From NCBI GenBank assembly GCA_017307855.1, contig JAFKGD010000009.1, positions 62,001 to 126,000 on the forward strand: DNA of 64,000 nucleotides, written 5' to 3'. A model generated the notes under the pieces. It worked only from the letters and a program-made list of their open reading frames with translations, did not search any database and had not been told where the DNA came from. The translations under genes were made by a program, and so were the position numbers. This document shows positions 13,985 to 24,100 of this stretch, one piece after another (within the stretch, counting starts at the first letter, position 1; every line of letters starts with the position of its first letter). The DNA comes from Burkholderiales bacterium (GTDB lineage: Bacteria > Pseudomonadota > Gammaproteobacteria > Burkholderiales > Burkholderiaceae_C).

Positions 13985-15046
13985 ATGTTCCTCGAAGTGT
14001 CGCAATTGACGGTGCGCTATTCCGGCCGCCCCAGGCCGGCGGTGGACGACGTCTCGTTCGGTCTCGCCGCGGGTGACATCGGCGTGTTGATCGGGCCCTC
14101 GGGCTGCGGCAAGACCACGCTGCTGCGCGCCGTGGCGGGGCTGGAGCCGGTGGCTGGCGGGAGCATCGTGCTCGACGGACGCCAGGTCGGCGCCGCCGGC
14201 ATGCAGGTGCCGCCCGAATCGCGCCGCATCGGGATGGTGTTCCAGGACTACGCCCTCTTCCCCCACCTCGACGTGGGCCGCAACGTGGCCTTCGGTCTGG
14301 GTGCACTCACGCGCGAGGCGCGCGCCGCGCGCGTGGCCGAGGTGCTCGACCTGGTGGGCCTGGCGGGCATGCAGAAGCTGCATCCGCACGAGCTCTCGGG
14401 CGGCCAGCAGCAACGCGTGGCGCTGGCCCGCGCGCTGGCGCCCTCGCCTCGCCTGCTGCTGCTGGACGAGCCTTTCTCCAACCTGGACGTCGACCTGCGC
14501 GAGCGCCTGGCGCACGAGGTACGCGCCATCCTGCGGCGGGCCAACGCGACGGCGTTGTTCGTGACGCACGACCAGCTCGAAGCCTTCGCCATCGGCGATG
14601 CCATCGGCGTGATGCACGAGGGCCGCCTGCACCAGTGGGACACGGCGTACAACCTCTACCATCGCCCCGCCACCCGCTTCGTGGCGGACTTCGTGGGCCA
14701 CGGCGTGTTCGCGCCTGCCACACGGCATGCGGTTGAAGGCCACGACGTCTGGCGCACGGCGCTGGGCGATTTCGCCGGTCCGGCCTCGACACTGCCGGCC
14801 GGCGTCGTGCATGACGTGCTGCTGCGCGCCGACGACGTGGTTCACGACGATGCTTCGCCGGTCAAGGCCGAGATCCTGAGAAAAGCCTTCAGGGGCTCGG
14901 AGTTCCTCTACACGCTGCGGCTGGCCTCGGGCGAAGTGCTGCTGGCCCATGTGCCCAGCCACCACGATCATCAGGTGGGCGAGTGGATCGGCATCCGCCC
15001 CGACGTGGAGCACGTGGTGACGTTCGCACGCCAGCCGCAGGCCTGA
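13985..15046 (+). CDS. fbpC: FbpC-type ABC transporter ATP-binding protein
   Basis: 353 residues. The motifs are Walker A GPSGCGKTT (37-45), Q-loop in VFQDYALFPH (85-94), signature LSGGQ (137-141), Walker B LLLLDEP (157-163) and the switch His at 195. The C-terminal about 110 residues are a TOBE-like regulatory domain with LLRADDVVHDD. It is the cytoplasmic ATPase partner of the divergent permease for ferric-ion-type import. The ATG lies 7 nt after TACAAT without a Shine-Dalgarno sequence, so its mRNA may be leaderless. Confidence 0.85.
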   Translation: MFLEVSQLTVRYSGRPRPAVDDVSFGLAAGDIGVLIGPSGCGKTTLLRAVAGLEPVAGGSIVLDGRQVGAAGMQVPPESRRIGMVFQDYALFPHLDVGRNVAFGLGALTREARAARVAEVLDLVGLAGMQKLHPHELSGGQQQRVALARALAPSPRLLLLDEPFSNLDVDLRERLAHEVRAILRRANATALFVTHDQLEAFAIGDAIGVMHEGRLHQWDTAYNLYHRPATRFVADFVGHGVFAPATRHAVEGHDVWRTALGDFAGPASTLPAGVVHDVLLRADDVVHDDASPVKAEILRKAFRGSEFLYTLRLASGEVLLAHVPSHHDHQVGEWIGIRPDVEHVVTFARQPQA

Positions 15047-15070
15047 GCGCCCACCGCGCCACCTGGCGTT

Positions 15071-15817
15071 TCAGCGCGTGTGCAGCCGCACGACCTCGGC
15101 GCGCAGGTCTTCAGCCCAGGCGCGCCGGTCGCGGCCATCGGCGTGCTGTGCCTCGCCGAACCGCACCACCGCCACGATGGCCGATGCCGTGAGCGTGCGC
15201 CACAGCGAGGCCGCCAGCGTGTCGTCGTCGATGTAGCGCGGAGCGAAGCTCTGCAAGCCCGAGGCCGCATCGACGAACTTGAGCGCCACGGGCTGCACCG
15301 GCGCATCGGCCGAGATGGCCGACTGGATGAGGTTGGCATGGAAGGGCAGCACCTTCGTGCCATCGCCCGTCGTACCCTCGGGAAAGACCGCCACGATGTC
15401 GCCGTCGCGCAAGCCTTCGGCCATGCGGTGCACCACACGCAAGGCGTCGCGCCGCGATGCGCGCTCGATGTAGAGCGTGCCCGCACCGGTGGCCAGGCGG
15501 CCGATCAGCGGCCAGCGCGCGATGTCGGACTTGGAGACGAACCGGCAATGGCGCGCCGCATGCATCACCAGGATGTCGAGCCACGAAATGTGATTGGCCA
15601 CCAGCAGCACCGGCCCCTGAACGGGCGGCGAGCCCTCCACGCGCAGGGTGATGCCCATGATGTTGAGCATGCGCGTGGCCCAGGCCTGAACGCGCAGCCA
15701 GCGCGCATCGACCGACAGCCGCGGAAACACGAAGACGATGGTGAACAGCCCCGCCAGCGCATGCGCCACGGCATGCGCCAGGCGGCCCATGGCACGAACG
15801 GCGCGCAACGGCTTCAT
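15071..15817 (-). CDS. plsC: 1-acyl-sn-glycerol-3-phosphate acyltransferase
   Basis: 248 residues. An N-terminal membrane helix (AVAHALAGLFTIVFVFPRL) is followed by the LPLAT domain. The HX4D catalytic motif is in NHISWLD (75-81), the FPEGT block (145-149) binds the phosphate, and FVSKSDIARWPLIGRL is the third family block. It transfers an acyl chain to lysophosphatidate at the inner membrane to form phosphatidate. It is the last gene of the yqgE-pyr operon, 25 nt after pyrC'. A second, more divergent acyltransferase gene lies at 50474. Confidence 0.88.
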   Translation of the reverse strand: MKPLRAVRAMGRLAHAVAHALAGLFTIVFVFPRLSVDARWLRVQAWATRMLNIMGITLRVEGSPPVQGPVLLVANHISWLDILVMHAARHCRFVSKSDIARWPLIGRLATGAGTLYIERASRRDALRVVHRMAEGLRDGDIVAVFPEGTTGDGTKVLPFHANLIQSAISADAPVQPVALKFVDAASGLQSFAPRYIDDDTLAASLWRTLTASAIVAVVRFGEAQHADGRDRRAWAEDLRAEVVRLHTR

Positions 15818-15842
15818 GGCGGCAATGCCGGAGCGCGGCAGT

Positions 15843-17138
15843 TCAGGCGGACTCGAACGCCACCTGGCCGCCCACCAGCGTCCAGCGAACGCGGCCGGGC
15901 AACTCGTAGCCTTCGAACGGCGTGTGGCGTCCCTGGCTGCGCAGCGCGGACGGCGTCACCGTCCATTCGGCGGAAGGATCGAAAACGCATACGTCGGCCA
16001 CGCCGCCTTCGGCCAGGCGGCCCACGCTGGCCTGCAACGTGCCCAGCGCCGGCGCCAGCACACGCGCGGGTTCGCAGGTCAGCACCGCCAGCGCGCGCAT
16101 GAGGCCCACGCCGCTTTCCTGCCCCCACTTGAGCGCCAGGCTCAGCATGAGTTCGAGCCCGGTGGCCCCAGGCTCCGCCTCGGCGAAAGGCAGCGTCTTG
16201 GCGTCTTCGTCGACCGGCGTGTGATCGGACACCAGCGCATCGATGGTGCCGTCGGCCAGCGCCTCGCGCAGCGCGTCGCGGTCGCGCTGCTGGCGCAGCA
16301 CGGGCGTGAGGCGCGCGCGGCTGTCGAAGTAGCCAATGTCGTGGTCGGTGAGGTGCAGCGAGTTGATGCTGACGTCGCAGGTCACGGGCAGGCCCGCATC
16401 GCGCGCCTGACGCACCAGCGCGATGCCGGCAGCGCTGGACAGGCGGCACAGGTGCACGCGCGCGCCGGTCGCGCGCACCAGCTCGAAGACGGTGTGCAGC
16501 GCGATGGTCTCGGCCACCACGGGCACGCCGGCCAGGCCCATGCGCGTGGCCAGCGGTCCGCTGGCGGCGACGCCCTTGCCCAGGTGCAGATCCTGCGGGC
16601 GCAGCCACACGGTGTAGCCGAAGGTGGCGGCGTACTGCAGCGCGCGCTGCAGGATCTGCGTATTGGCCAGCGGCACCTCGGCCTGGCCGAAGCCGATGCA
16701 TCCCGATTCGGTGAGCTCGGCCATCTCGGTCAGCACCTCGCCCGCCAGATTGCGCGTGAGCGCGCCCAGCGGGAACACACGCGACTGGTGCAGCTTCTCG
16801 GCGCGGAACTTGAGCATCTCCACCAGGCCCGGCTCGTCGAGCACGGGGTCGGTGTCGGGCGGGCAGACCAGGCTGGTCACGCCGCCGGCCACCGCTGCGC
16901 CCATCTCGCTCTCCAGCATGCCTTCGTGTTCGTGGCCCGGCTCGCGCAGGCGCGCCGACAGGTCCACCAGGCCTGGCGCGACCACGAGACCATTGGCATC
17001 AAGGGTGCGGTTGGGCGAGAAATCCGCTGGCGCATTGCCGATGCCGACGATGCGGCCGGCCGCGATGGCCACGCTGGCGATGTCGTCGCGGCCCGTGGCG
17101 GGGTCGATGACGCGGCCGTTTTTTATGAGGATCTTCAT
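15843..17138 (-). CDS. pyrC: dihydroorotase-like PyrC' (probably catalytically inactive)
   Basis: 431 residues from ATG 17138, which overlaps the pyrB stop (ATGA). The protein has the class I dihydroorotase fold. Where active enzymes have an H-x-H pair (GxxDxHxHLREPG), residues 58-67 read [10 protein letters not shown], so both metal-binding His are gone. Downstream [11 protein letters not shown] also lacks the usual His after Pro. In pseudomonads a non-catalytic PyrC' of this kind is needed as a structural subunit of the PyrB dodecamer, and an active dihydroorotase is encoded elsewhere. The same arrangement is inferred here. Confidence 0.88.
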   Translation of the reverse strand: MKILIKNGRVIDPATGRDDIASVAIAAGRIVGIGNAPADFSPNRTLDANGLVVAPGLVDLSARLREPGHEHEGMLESEMGAAVAGGVTSLVCPPDTDPVLDEPGLVEMLKFRAEKLHQSRVFPLGALTRNLAGEVLTEMAELTESGCIGFGQAEVPLANTQILQRALQYAATFGYTVWLRPQDLHLGKGVAASGPLATRMGLAGVPVVAETIALHTVFELVRATGARVHLCRLSSAAGIALVRQARDAGLPVTCDVSINSLHLTDHDIGYFDSRARLTPVLRQQRDRDALREALADGTIDALVSDHTPVDEDAKTLPFAEAEPGATGLELMLSLALKWGQESGVGLMRALAVLTCEPARVLAPALGTLQASVGRLAEGGVADVCVFDPSAEWTVTPSALRSQGRHTPFEGYELPGRVRWTLVGGQVAFESA

Positions 17139-18112
17139 GCGTGGTTTCCTGAGACGATGCCCATCACGGCCATGCGCACCGCGATGCCGAACGTGACCTG
17201 CGGCAGGATCACGGCCTGCCGGCCGTCGACCACGGAGGAATCGATCTCGACCCCCCGGTTGATCGGGCCCGGGTGCATGACGATGGCGTCGGGCCTGGCC
17301 AGCGAGAGCTTCTCTGGCGTGAGACCGAAGCTCTTGAAGTATTCCTGGCTGGAAGGCAGCAGCGCACCGCTCATGCGCTCGTTCTGCAGGCGCAGCATGA
17401 TGACCACGTCGCAGTCCTTGATGCCTTCCTCCAGCGTGTGGCACACGCGCACGCCCATTTTCGCCATGTCGCCGGGCACCAGCGTGCGCGGGCCGACCAC
17501 GCGCACTTCGGCGCAGCCCAGCGTGGTCAGCGCGTGGATGTCGCTGCGCGCCACGCGCGAGTGCAGCACGTCGCCCACGATGGCCACGGTGAGGTTGCTG
17601 AAGTCCTTCTTGTAGTGGCGGATGGTGTACATGTCGAGCAGCCCCTGCGTGGGGTGCGCATGCCGGCCATCGCCTGCATTGATGACGTGCACGTGCGGCG
17701 CCACGTGCTGCGCGATCAGGTAGGGCGCGCCGCTCTCGCTGTGGCGCACCACGAACACGTCGGCCGCCATGGCCGAGAGGTTGGCGATGGTATCGAGCAG
17801 CGATTCGCCCTTGCTGGCCGACGAGCGCGCGATGTCCAGCGTGTACACGTCGGCCGACAGGCGCGTGGCCGCGATGTCGAAGGTGGTACGCGTGCGCGTG
17901 CTGTTCTCGAAGAACAGGTTGAACACGCTCTTGCCGCGCAAAAGCGGCACCTTCTTGACTTCGCGGTCGCTCACCGAGACGAACTGCGCCGCGGTGTCGA
18001 GGATGTGCGTGAGGATGTCGCGCGGCAGGCCTTCGGTGGAGAGCAGGTGGATCAGCTCGCCGTTGGCGTTGAGTTGGGGATTGCGTCGGGCCAGCATGTC
18101 GTTCACACCCAT
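17135..18112 (-). CDS. pyrB: aspartate carbamoyltransferase catalytic subunit
   Basis: 325 residues. Carbamoyl-phosphate site [11 protein letters not shown] (68-78), SASKGES (98-104), HPTQGLLD, the RMSGALLP loop region and [12 protein letters not shown] are all present, so the enzyme should be active. It makes carbamoyl-aspartate, the first committed step of pyrimidine synthesis. An N-terminal extension before the conserved core (to about residue 25) is like that of PyrB proteins that bind PyrC'. The start overlaps the end of pyrR by 10 nt and the stop overlaps the pyrC' start, so the three are coupled. Confidence 0.95.
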   Translation of the reverse strand: MGVNDMLARRNPQLNANGELIHLLSTEGLPRDILTHILDTAAQFVSVSDREVKKVPLLRGKSVFNLFFENSTRTRTTFDIAATRLSADVYTLDIARSSASKGESLLDTIANLSAMAADVFVVRHSESGAPYLIAQHVAPHVHVINAGDGRHAHPTQGLLDMYTIRHYKKDFSNLTVAIVGDVLHSRVARSDIHALTTLGCAEVRVVGPRTLVPGDMAKMGVRVCHTLEEGIKDCDVVIMLRLQNERMSGALLPSSQEYFKSFGLTPEKLSLARPDAIVMHPGPINRGVEIDSSVVDGRQAVILPQVTFGIAVRMAVMGIVSGNHA

Positions 18113-18603
18113 TTCTCGACGTCGAAGCTGAAGCGGCCGGCGTCGTCGCGCGCCAGCGCCAGCAACTGGCTGGCCGGCAGCGCCACGCGCGCGGCGGCGA
18201 AATCGGCATCCACCGGCAGCTCGCGGCCGCCGCGGTCGACCAGCACGGCCAGGCGCACGCTGGCCGGGCGGCCGTAATCGAAAATCTCGTTGAGCGCGGC
18301 GCGGATGGTGCGGCCCGTGTAGAGGACGTCGTCGAGCAGCACGATGCGGCTGCCACCCACCTCGAACGGCAGACGAGTCTGTCCACCGGAGGACAGGCCG
18401 CGCTGCGCGAAGTCGTCGCGGTGCATCGCCGACGAGATGGTGCCGGGTTCGCCGGGCAGGGCCAGGTCACGGTGCAGGCGCTCGGCCAGCCAGGCGCCGC
18501 CCGAGGTGATGCCGGCCAGGCGCGTATCGCCCTCGATCAGGTTGCGCACGCCGCGCAGCAACTGCTGGTACAGCGCCTCGGCGTCGAGTGAAAGTGTGCT
18601 CAT
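18103..18603 (-). CDS. pyrR: PyrR-type bifunctional regulator/uracil phosphoribosyltransferase
   Basis: 166 residues with a phosphoribosyltransferase fold. The PRPP loop is [17 protein letters not shown] (88-104), and [11 protein letters not shown] follows. In Firmicutes PyrR binds pyr mRNA and attenuates transcription. In proteobacteria it sits first in the pyrR-pyrB-pyrC' operon and its regulatory role is less clear. No obvious attenuator precedes it here: it starts 4 nt inside the end of ruvX, so any regulation would act elsewhere, or the protein works as an enzyme only. Confidence 0.92.
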   Translation of the reverse strand: MSTLSLDAEALYQQLLRGVRNLIEGDTRLAGITSGGAWLAERLHRDLALPGEPGTISSAMHRDDFAQRGLSSGGQTRLPFEVGGSRIVLLDDVLYTGRTIRAALNEIFDYGRPASVRLAVLVDRGGRELPVDADFAAARVALPASQLLALARDDAGRFSFDVEKWV

Positions 18604-19019
18604 GGAAGATTCCTCAGGAACTGTTCGAGGATGATGCAGGCCGACGCCGCGTCGATGTCACGCGGCGCGCCCGCAGCGGCCTCGGTGGTGCTGTAGCGCT
18701 CGTCCACCTCGTACACGGGCAGGCCGAAGCGGCCGCGCAGCTGGCGCGCGAACTTCTGCGCGCGCTGCGTGTTCTCGTGAGGGGCGCCGTCCGGGTGGCG
18801 CGGCACGCCCACCACCAGCGCGTCGGGCTGCCATTCGCGGATGCGCTCGCCGATGGGCGGGAAGCGCGCGTCGCCCTCGGCCCGCACGCTGCCCTGGGGC
18901 GTGGCGCTGCGCAGCATGCGCGTGCCCACGGCCACCCCGGTGCGCTTCAGGCCGAAATCGAAAGCAAGAAACGTCTGGAAATGGGCGGGAACGTCGTCGG
19001 GCACGGCCGCGAGGTTCAT
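18600..19019 (-). CDS. ruvX: Holliday-junction resolvase-like YqgF (RuvX), pre-16S rRNA nuclease
   Basis: 139 residues from ATG 19019, which overlaps the yqgE stop; an upstream in-frame extension lies inside yqgE and was rejected. The RNase H-like fold is shown by FLAFDFGLKRTGVAVG (first Asp), VVGVPRHPDG, and VYEVDERYSTTEA with the later DIDAASACIILEQFL acidic end. E. coli YqgF is essential and processes the 5' end of 16S rRNA. Location between yqgE and pyrR is a conserved arrangement. Confidence 0.92.
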   Translation of the reverse strand: MNLAAVPDDVPAHFQTFLAFDFGLKRTGVAVGTRMLRSATPQGSVRAEGDARFPPIGERIREWQPDALVVGVPRHPDGAPHENTQRAQKFARQLRGRFGLPVYEVDERYSTTEAAAGAPRDIDAASACIILEQFLRNLP

Positions 19020-19630
19020 GCGTGCCCCGCCTCGGGCGAGAGCGTCCACGACTGCAGGCCCAGCAGCGCCAGTGCGCGGTCGTAGCGCTCGCCGATGGGC
19101 GTGTCGAAGATGACGGCAGGATCGGCGCCGACGGTAAGCCAGCTGTTCTCGGCGAGTTCGGATTCGAGCTGGCCTTCACCCCAGGCCGAGTAGCCGAGCG
19201 AGACCAGCACCTTGCGCGGGCCGTTGCCGGTGGACAGCGCCTCCAGCACGTCCTTGGAGGTCGTCATCTCCAGGCCGCCCGCGATGCTCATGGTGGACGC
19301 GTAGGCCGATTCGCCTTCGCTGTCGGGCTCGCTGCCGTCCACGGCCAGCATGGGCTCGTGCAGCACGAAGCCGCGTTCGGTCTGCACCGGGCCGCCCTGG
19401 AACACGGGGGTTTCGGTCAGGTCGGCGCGGTTCAGCGGCAGATCGACCTTCTCGAACAGCGTGCTCAGGCTGATGTCGCTGGGCTTGTTGATCACCAGGC
19501 CCAGGGCGCCGCGCTCGCTGTGTTCGCACAGGTAGACCACGCTGCGCGCGAAGGATTCGTCCTGCAGTCCCGGCATCGCGATCAGGAAGTGATGCGTCAG
19601 GTTGATGGAGGATGCAGAATCGGCGGCCAT
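19016..19630 (-). CDS. YqgE/AlgH family protein
   Basis: 204 residues. Family blocks are visible: LTHHFLIAMPGLQDESFARS, VYLCEHSERGALGLVINKP, PVFQGGPVQTERGFVLHE and VSLGYSAWGEGQLESELAEN. The family has a defined fold but no settled biochemical role; AlgH affects alginate in Pseudomonas. It is the first gene of the operon that continues with ruvX and the pyr genes. Only 19 bp separate it from the divergent photolyase gene, so its promoter must overlap that gene. Confidence 0.92.
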   Translation of the reverse strand: MAADSASSINLTHHFLIAMPGLQDESFARSVVYLCEHSERGALGLVINKPSDISLSTLFEKVDLPLNRADLTETPVFQGGPVQTERGFVLHEPMLAVDGSEPDSEGESAYASTMSIAGGLEMTTSKDVLEALSTGNGPRKVLVSLGYSAWGEGQLESELAENSWLTVGADPAVIFDTPIGERYDRALALLGLQSWTLSPEAGHA

Positions 19631-19649
19631 GAAGCGATTTTAACGGTCG

Positions 19650-21149
19650 ATGGACAAACCCTATCCCCGCGGCATGGTGTGGTTCCGGCGCGACCTGCGC
19701 GCCGACGATCACGCCGCCCTCTATCACGCGTTGCGCTCGTGCCGTGAGGTACTGTGCGTGTTCGTTCTCGACCGCGACCTGCTCGATCCGTTGCCGCGGG
19801 CCGACCGGCGGGTGGAATTCATCCGCGAGTCGCTGGTGCAACTCGACGCCGGCCTGCGCGCGCTGGCGGGCCGTGCGGGCTGCGGCCTGATCGTGCGCCA
19901 CGGCCATGCGGCCGACGAAATCCCGGCGCTGGCGCGCGAGCTGGAAGCCCAGGCCGTCTTTGCCAATCACGACTACGAGCCTGCCGCGATGGCCCGCGAC
20001 GCGCGCGTGCGCGGCGGCCTGGCCGACGCCGGCGTGGCCTTCCACACCTACAAGGACCAGGTGATTTTCGAGCGCGAAGAGCTGCTCACCCAGACCGGCA
20101 AGCCCTACGCCGTCTTCACGCCGTACAAGAAGGCGTGGCTGAAGAAGGTCGACGACTTCTTCCTGCGCGCCTACCCGGTGGAGAAATACGCGCAGGGCCT
20201 GGCCACGCGTCCGGGCGATTTCCAGCACGACGTTCCCACGCTCGAGGCCATCGGCTTCGAGCCCACCAACCTGGCCGAGCTGAAGATCGAGCCTGGCATG
20301 GAGGGCGCTCGCTCGCTGCTCTCCGACTTCCTCGAGCGCATCGACCGGTACGGCGACGCGCGCGACTTCCCGGCCATCAGGGGCCCGAGCTACCTGAGCG
20401 TGCACCTGCGCTTCGGCACGGTGTCGATCCGGCGCCTGGCGGCGTTGGCCCATGCCGCCGCGCAGGCCGGCAGCGCGGGCGCGGCCGTCTGGCTGTCCGA
20501 GCTGATCTGGCGCGACTTCTACATGCAGATCCTGGCCAATTTCCCGCACGTGGCCACGCCTGACGCGCAGGGCCGGCGGCCGAGTTTCAACCGCGATTAC
20601 GACGCCATCCGCTGGCACCACGGCAAGCACGCCGACGAGATGTTCGCCGCCTGGTGCGAGGGCCGCACCGGCTACCCGCTGGTGGACGCTGCGATGGCAC
20701 AAATCAACCAGAGCGGCTGGATGCACAACCGCCTGCGCATGGTGGTGGCGAGCTTCCTGTCGAAGGACCTGGGGCTGGACTGGCGGCGCGGCGAAGCCTA
20801 CTTCGAGCAGCACCTCAACGATTTCGACCTGGCGGCCAACAACGGCGGCTGGCAGTGGGCCAGCTCCAGCGGCTGCGACGCCCAGCCGTGGTTCCGCATC
20901 TTCAACCCGGTGGCGCAGAGCCGCAAGTTCGACGCGGGCGGCAAGTTCATCCGCAAGTACCTGCCGCAGCTGGCGGGCCTGTCGGACGAGATGATCCACG
21001 CGCCCTGGGAAGCCAGTCCGGTCGAGCTGGAAGCCGCAGGCATCGTGCTGGGCGAGACCTATCCGCGTCCGGTGGTGGACCACGCCGAGGCGCGCGAGGC
21101 CACGCTGGCGCGCTACGCCGTGGTGAAGAAGAAGGCCGAGGGCAGCTGA
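19650..21149 (+). CDS. phrB: deoxyribodipyrimidine photolyase (class I CPD photolyase)
   Basis: 499 residues. The N-terminal antenna domain opens with MVWFRRDLRADDHAALYHAL. The C-terminal FAD domain includes LSVHLRFGTVSIR, LSELIWRDFYMQILANFP, GYPLVDAAMAQINQSGWMHN and NNGGWQWASSSGCDAQPWF. These are the FAD- and lesion-binding blocks of CPD photolyases. The enzyme repairs UV-induced pyrimidine dimers with light. Length is typical. The adjacent convergent chpA stops 23 nt away. TTTTAA a few bases before the ATG may serve as a -10 element. Confidence 0.95.
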   Translation: MDKPYPRGMVWFRRDLRADDHAALYHALRSCREVLCVFVLDRDLLDPLPRADRRVEFIRESLVQLDAGLRALAGRAGCGLIVRHGHAADEIPALARELEAQAVFANHDYEPAAMARDARVRGGLADAGVAFHTYKDQVIFEREELLTQTGKPYAVFTPYKKAWLKKVDDFFLRAYPVEKYAQGLATRPGDFQHDVPTLEAIGFEPTNLAELKIEPGMEGARSLLSDFLERIDRYGDARDFPAIRGPSYLSVHLRFGTVSIRRLAALAHAAAQAGSAGAAVWLSELIWRDFYMQILANFPHVATPDAQGRRPSFNRDYDAIRWHHGKHADEMFAAWCEGRTGYPLVDAAMAQINQSGWMHNRLRMVVASFLSKDLGLDWRRGEAYFEQHLNDFDLAANNGGWQWASSSGCDAQPWFRIFNPVAQSRKFDAGGKFIRKYLPQLAGLSDEMIHAPWEASPVELEAAGIVLGETYPRPVVDHAEAREATLARYAVVKKKAEGS

Positions 21150-21153
21150 GCCA

Positions 21154-21169
21154 CCGCGCGTTGGCGCGG
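21154..21169. terminator. hairpin between phrB and chpA
   Basis: CCGCGC (21154-21159), loop GTTG, GCGCGG (21164-21169) lies in the 22-bp gap between two convergent genes. It lacks a T-tract, so it is a weak or bidirectional attenuator at best. Confidence 0.4.
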
Positions 21170-21171
21170 GG

Positions 21172-24100
21172 TCAGGCTTCTGCTTCGACGCTGGCGTAGC
21201 GCCGCACCAGGCTCAGCAGCTCTTCTTCCGAATAGGGCTTGCCGAGGTAGTGGTTCACGCCCAGTTGCACTGCATGCTCGCGGTGCTTCTCGGCGATGCG
21301 CGAGGTGATCATGATGATCGGCAGCTGCGACAGCGACGCGTCGGCGCGGATGTTGCGCGCGAGATCGAACCCGTCCATGCGCGGCATCTCGATGTCCGAC
21401 AGCACGACCACGGGGCGCTCCTGCTGCAGCCGCTCCAGCGCCTGCAGGCCGTCGGCTGCCAGGGCCACGCGATAGCCCTCGCGCTGCAGCAGGCGCTGCG
21501 TCACGCGGCGCACGGTGATGGAGTCGTCCACCACCAGCACCAGGGGCACCACGGGCGCGGACGGCGCCGCATCGGCTGCGCCGCCGGCGCCCTGGGCCGC
21601 CAGTTGTTCCAGCACTTCGGGCTGGGCCTGGTCGGCACTGAGCGCCCGCGCGGATTCGCCGTAGACGGCCGCCAGCGCGACCGGGTTGTAGATCAGCACC
21701 ACGGCGCCGGTGGAGAGCACCGTCATCCCCGCCAGGCCCGGCAGGCGCGCCAGTTGCGGCCCGAGGTTCTTCACCACGACTTCCTGGTTGCCCAGCACTT
21801 CGTCCACGTGCAGCGCCACGCGCTGCGCGGCGCTTCGCAGCACCACGACCTGCGCGGTGCGTCCCTGCGGCTCGGCGCTGCGGCCCGACACCTGCAGCAA
21901 TGCGCCGCCCCAGAAGAAGCGCACGTCCTCACCCGAGAACGCGTAGGTGCCGCCGTTGTAGGCCTGTTCCAGATCGCGGCTGCTGGCGCGGCGAACCAGC
22001 TCGACCAGGTTGGAGGGCACGCCGAAGGTCTTGTCGCCCACGCGCAGCATCACCACCTGCGTCACCGCGGTGGTCAGCGGCAGCACCAGGCGAAAGCTCG
22101 AGCCGGCGCCCACGGTGGTAGCGGTCTCGATGCGGCCACCCAGAGCATTCACCTCCGAGCGCACCACGTCCATGCCGATGCCACGGCCAGCCAGCTCGGA
22201 CACCTGCTGTGCGGTCGAGAAGCCAGGCATGAAGATCAGCGAGGCAGCCTCGGCCTCGGTCAGCGGCTGGTCCGGGGCGATCAGCCCCTGCTCGATCGCC
22301 TTGGCGCGGATGCGCACCAGATCGAGCCCGGCGCCGTCGTCGCGGAATTCCACCGAGACGTCGTTGCCTTCCTGGCGCAGGTCGACCAGGATGTTGCCGG
22401 TGCTGTCCTTGCCCGCACCGATGCGCGTTTCGGGCATCTCGATGCCGTGGGCCACGCAATTGCGCAGCAGGTGCTCGAACGCGGGCGTCATGCGGTCCAG
22501 CACGCCGCGGTCCATTTCGATGGAACCGCCGGTGATGTCGAGCTTGACCTGCTTGCCCGAATCCTTGGACGCCTGACGCACCACACGGTAGAGGCGCTCG
22601 GAGATGGCTTCGAACTCCACCATGCGCGTGCGCAGCAGGTCGCGCTGCAACTCACGGGTCTGGCGCGCCTGGGCATTGAGGTCGTCTTCCGTCGCCTGCA
22701 CGGTGCGCTGCAGCGTGCGCTGCACCGTGGCCACGTCGTCCACCGACTCGGCCATCATGCGCGTGAGTTCCTGCACGCGGGTGAAGCGGTCGAACTCCAG
22801 CGGATCGAAGCCCTGCTGCGAATCCTTGGCCTGCGCCAGGCGCGACTGCATCTGGCTTTCGGCCTGTACCTCGATGTCGCGCAGCTGCTGGCGCAGGCGG
22901 TCGAGGTTGCCCGTGAGATCGCCCAGCGAGCCGCGCAACTGGCCCAGCGCCGATTCGAGGCGCGAGCGCGTGATCATCACCTCGCCGGCCTGGTTCACCA
23001 GGCGGTCGAGCAGTTGCGAGCGCACGCGCACGGCCTGCTGCGATGCCAGGCGCGGCGCCACCGCATCGGTGGGACGCACGGCGATCGCCGAGGTGATCGG
23101 TGCCAGCGACCGCGCGGCCGGCGGTGCAGATTCGGGCTGTACCGGTACGTCCGGCACGGCATCGTCGAACGACGCGGCGGCTTCGGACGCAACGACCGGC
23201 TCGGCCACGGGCAATGCCATCGGCACGTCGGCCAGCGCCTGCTGCTGGCTCGCATCGGCCGCGCGCAGCGATTCGAACATGGCCTCGATGGCATCGAAGC
23301 GCCCCTGCAGCCCCTCGATCCAGGCCTGCGGCGGTACTTCCTGCGAGCCGTATTGCTCGATGCGCGACTCCAGCCGGTGCACCAGTTCGCCCAGGCGCAT
23401 GGCGCCCGCCAGGCGTGCACTGCCCTTGAGCGTATGCAGGTTGCGCAGGGCCTCGACGCGCGCACTGCCGTTGTCGGGCCGTGCCGCCCACTGGCGCAGG
23501 GCCCCGCCCAGGCGCGGCAGCAACTCGACCGCCTCTTCCTCGAAGATCGGGAACAGGTCGGGGTCCACGGCATCGACGGCGTCGAGGGGATCCTCATCCT
23601 CGCTCACGTCAGGCAGGGGCGCGGCCAGCGTGGCGGCCGGCGCCACGTAGCCTGGTTCCACCACGGCCTCGGGCTGCGGCTCGGCCATCGTCTGCGCCTC
23701 GGCGGCGGCGAAGGCGTCGTCGATTCGCGGCGTGGCGTCGACCGCCCGCGTGTCGTCGGTCTCCGCGGGCGCGGTCAACGGTGCAGGTACCGGCTCGAGC
23801 TCCGGTGGCGCCTCCACCGCATGCAGGTCGTAGATCTGTTCGGCCAGCGGCAGGTCGTCGGGCGGCAGCGTGACCGCGTCGGCCCCGTCGGCCGATGGGG
23901 TCAATACAGCGGGCGCATCGACCGGGCCGTCGCACACGGCGGCCAGTGCCTCGGCCAGGCCGGGGCGCGGTTCCTTGAGGAAGCCGGCGGCGAACTGGTG
24001 CAGCAAACGGCGGATGTCCTCGGCCACGTCGACGAACAGCGCAGCCTGCGCGGCCGTGCCGCTCGACTGCAGCTGCACGTGCTGCAGCGCCGCCTCGAAC

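Noticed and set aside
12504..14009. 501-codon plus-strand frame opposite fbpB
   Set aside because: It is Gln/His/Arg-rich, has no domains and lies fully antisense to a clear permease gene.
15738..17615. Long plus-strand frame opposite pyrC' and pyrB
   Set aside because: It is an antisense shadow of proven genes with biased His/Arg/Ala composition.
18604..19019. A PyrR-binding attenuator before pyrR
   Set aside because: pyrR starts inside the end of ruvX; I saw no leader, anti-terminator or binding loop.
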